This document shows, in pieces, positions 63,726 through 64,000 of a stretch of DNA of 64,000 nucleotides; the first letter of the stretch is position 1; every line of letters begins with the position of its first letter. The stretch covers positions 124,001 to 188,000 of the forward strand of contig NZ_JAODBT010000002.1 in NCBI RefSeq assembly GCF_027497995.1. Reading direction: 5' to 3'. This DNA comes from Stenotrophomonas sp. Iso1 (GTDB lineage: Bacteria; Pseudomonadota; Gammaproteobacteria; Xanthomonadales; Xanthomonadaceae). The notes under the pieces are model-generated. The model was not told the DNA's origin and did no database searches. It was given only the letters and a program-made list of their open reading frames with translations. Both the position numbers and the translations under genes were made by a program.

Positions 63726-64000
63726 CTAAGGAGCACTACGCCGCGAAGAATCACGCACCACCAGCTTCACCGGAATGTTGATCCCTTCCACTGATTCCCG
63801 TGCGACCAGTGCCAGCAGCTTTTCGACCAGCAGCTGACCGGCCTGCTTGGTGTCCTGCTGCACCGTAGTAAGCGCCGGCGATACCGATGCTGCCAGGGGA
63901 ATATCGTCAAAGCCCGTGACCAGCACGTCGTCGGGCACCCGCAGCCCGCGCTCGCGCAGCGCCCGCAGCGCGCCGATGGCGATCAAGTCGCTGGCCGCAC
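63726..64000 (-). CDS. LacI-family regulator (C-terminal part only)
   Basis: Open to the window edge; the 91 visible residues read [111 protein letters not shown] is the effector-domain signature of LacI/GalR repressors. The DNA-binding part lies outside the window. Its place at the end of the maltodextrin genes makes it the likely reader of the three TGAATACGTATGCA sites. Confidence 0.9.
   Translation of the reverse strand, partial: AASDLIAIGALRALRERGLRVPDDVLVTGFDDIPLAASVSPALTTVQQDTKQAGQLLVEKLLALVARESVEGINIPVKLVVRDSSRRSAP

Overview
The window reads as a chromosomal segment of a high-GC gammaproteobacterium of the family Xanthomonadaceae, most likely Stenotrophomonas or a close relative. The pointers are a fused aspartate kinase/diaminopimelate decarboxylase, the MurD2-MurL route to D-Glu in peptidoglycan, a suf operon headed by an Rrf2 regulator, many TonB-dependent receptors, GTAG-headed palindromes of the REP/SMAG type, and the CCTCTCCC...GGGAGAGG hairpin repeat common in this family. 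I see no rRNA, tRNA, transposase, integrase, phage gene or CRISPR array.

Layout. 1-3.4 kb: iron uptake on the minus strand (membrane-anchored small protein, Fiu-type siderophore receptor, PiuC/YbiX dioxygenase) behind a promoter overlapped by a Fur-box-like site. 3.6-10.4 kb: SUF iron-sulfur operon on the minus strand (Rrf2 regulator, sufB, an LprI-like protein, sufC, sufD, sufS), followed by a GNAT acetyltransferase and a Rieske ferredoxin. 10.6-16.1 kb: single genes (SET-domain protein, DUF1439-like, HU with a histone-like tail, OsmC, glycine-zipper protein, amidohydrolase).

16.2-32.8 kb: a locus whose parts fit extracellular poly(3-hydroxybutyrate) or 3-hydroxybutyrate oligomer use. It holds an acyl-CoA ligase, a 3HB-oligomer hydrolase, a CrbS/CrbR-type two-component system, a MaoC hydratase, an alpha/beta hydrolase, two TonB receptors, a GntP-family permease and a secreted PHB-depolymerase-family esterase. 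Palindromes built on CCTAGG occur in both divergent promoter regions and tie the locus together. This is the best candidate for an undescribed integrated system.

33-39 kb: small housekeeping and accessory genes (VOC protein, lipoprotein, SUKH-like protein, CHMI isomerase, SGNH hydrolase, GFA protein, tandem PhzF paralogues). 39.3-45.8 kb: lysAC, murL, murD2 and a dienelactone hydrolase, with CCTCTCCC repeats, one of them inside the murL reading frame. 45.8-50.3 kb: a 1.3 kb gene-poor leader and a trimeric autotransporter adhesin. 50.6-51.9 kb: a helix-hairpin-helix protein and ispB.

51.9-64 kb: a maltodextrin utilisation locus (alpha-glucosidase, TonB receptor, GH97, MFS transporter, GH13 amylase/CGTase, and the end of a LacI regulator). 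An identical 14-base operator-like sequence lies in three of its promoter regions. The transporter gene carries a run of 13 G, a possible phase-variation tract.
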